Assembly: GCA_020086605.1 (NCBI GenBank)
Contig: JACBWW010000012.1
Coordinates: 11,989,925-12,053,924 of the forward strand
Direction of reading: 5' to 3'
Length of the DNA stretch: 64,000 nucleotides
Origin: Lanius collurio
Lineage: Eukaryota > Chordata > Aves > Passeriformes > Laniidae
Below, one piece after another: positions 63,356-64,000 of the stretch. The notes under the pieces are model-generated. The model was not told where the DNA came from and did not search any database. It worked only from the letters and a program-made list of their open reading frames with translations. Each line of letters starts with the position of its first letter. Position 1 is the first letter of the stretch. The position numbers and the translations under genes are program-made.

Positions 63356-64000
63356 CACAGATTTCACTGCAAGGGACTGCAGGCGTGGTTAAGAAAAAAC
63401 CCCAAACATTTTGTTCCTAAAGAAGGAGAATGTAACCCGGTAAAATGATATTTGAAAGAGCTGACTCGACTTTAGCTATTGCAACAATGCAAACAAAGAA
63501 TCATTCTGTCTTTTCTTGTGAATGCTAAGTCATCAAAGGCACTTAAAACCTTTATGGCAGAAACAAATGTGGACCAAACTAATTGATCCTAGACTTCCAG
63601 AAGTAGAAACAACCAGACACCTGGTCAGGTCTGACTTCAGCAGAAGCCAATGCTTAGGAGCAAATTGGATCAACAATTTCTAACACGTCTGGATGTTTAA
63701 TTACAAAGATCTGTACTGTGTTTGCTTGGCTGCTTGATTTTTTTGCCATATCTTTCTACGATTTTCAGAGGCTTCAGATTTCCACTTTCTGTATACCATT
63801 TCTTTCTTTTCAAAGAATTCCTGCACTTTTTTTTGTGTTCCATTTTAAATCAAGTCCCACCTACAGCACATTTTGATATTTCTGAGCTGTCACTTCTACC
63901 TATGATTCATTTTTGCGTGTTTTGTCATTCCTAATTTTGCAGTTTCTAGAAGTGGCTGAGGAAGATGGCAGGTGATAGAAAGATCTACAGGAGAGAAGGA

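Larger units (their letters stand above)
57377..64000. other. Non-coding unique DNA, no gene seen
   Basis: About 6.6 kb without a defensible gene. It contains a TG microsatellite (58355-58378), a small 11-bp tandem near 61397-61421 and a tandem octamer site at 63334-63355. Open frames are at most about 99 codons and unlike any family I recognise. Confidence 0.55.

Noticed and set aside
1..64000. tRNA, rRNA, snRNA genes, CRISPR arrays, telomeric or satellite arrays
   Set aside because: I looked for tRNA T-arm words with a following acceptor end, spaced direct repeats and long tandem arrays on both strands and found none. A covariance-model scan could not be run.

Overview
The window looks like AT-rich, non-coding nuclear DNA from a bird. 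The main evidence is CR1 retrotransposon debris in both orientations, with the typical CR1 3' end (GGAAGG.ACCT..AAGGTCATCT and its reverse complement ending in ATTCTGTGATT). The DNA carries no dense genes, operons, tRNAs, rRNAs or CRISPR arrays. I found no host protein-coding exon I could defend, so this is either a gene-poor intergenic stretch or the inside of a very long intron. The species cannot be told from the sequence alone.

Layout: a CR1 3' end at about 115-290; unique DNA to 6000; a CR1 fragment on the minus strand at about 6001-6470; unique DNA to 17.6 kb; an older, strongly diverged CR1 on the minus strand at 17.61-18.08 kb; a long AT-rich stretch with simple repeats to 27.4 kb; a diverged CR1 at 27.39 kb; a complete but decayed LTR retroelement at 30759-33337; a compound CR1 at 35.97-36.35 kb; about 19 kb of unique DNA with small direct and inverted repeats; an ancient CR1 of about 1.5 kb keeping part of its reverse transcriptase region at 55.85-57.38 kb; and unique DNA to the end.

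The main finding is the LTR element. It lies on the minus strand and has two direct LTRs of 302 and 269 bp with TG...CA ends, flanked by a perfect 6-bp target duplication (TCTGGC). A primer-binding-site-like sequence follows the 5' LTR and a purine-rich tract precedes the 3' LTR. Its interior of about 2 kb has no recognisable pol or env. It holds a short, broken gag-like region, then a GC- and CpG-rich block, then a clear cold-shock domain of the Y-box protein (YBX) type followed by an unusual Pro/Tyr/Phe-rich tail. The simplest reading is an endogenous retrovirus that replaced its replication genes with a host Y-box mRNA. The captured gene is now broken by frameshifts and an in-frame stop at the aromatic position of the first RNA-binding motif.

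The element sits on an assembly contig bounded by two single-N gaps (29471 and 34429). Each gap is flanked by an exact 57-bp duplication, which is almost certainly an unmerged contig overlap rather than biology.
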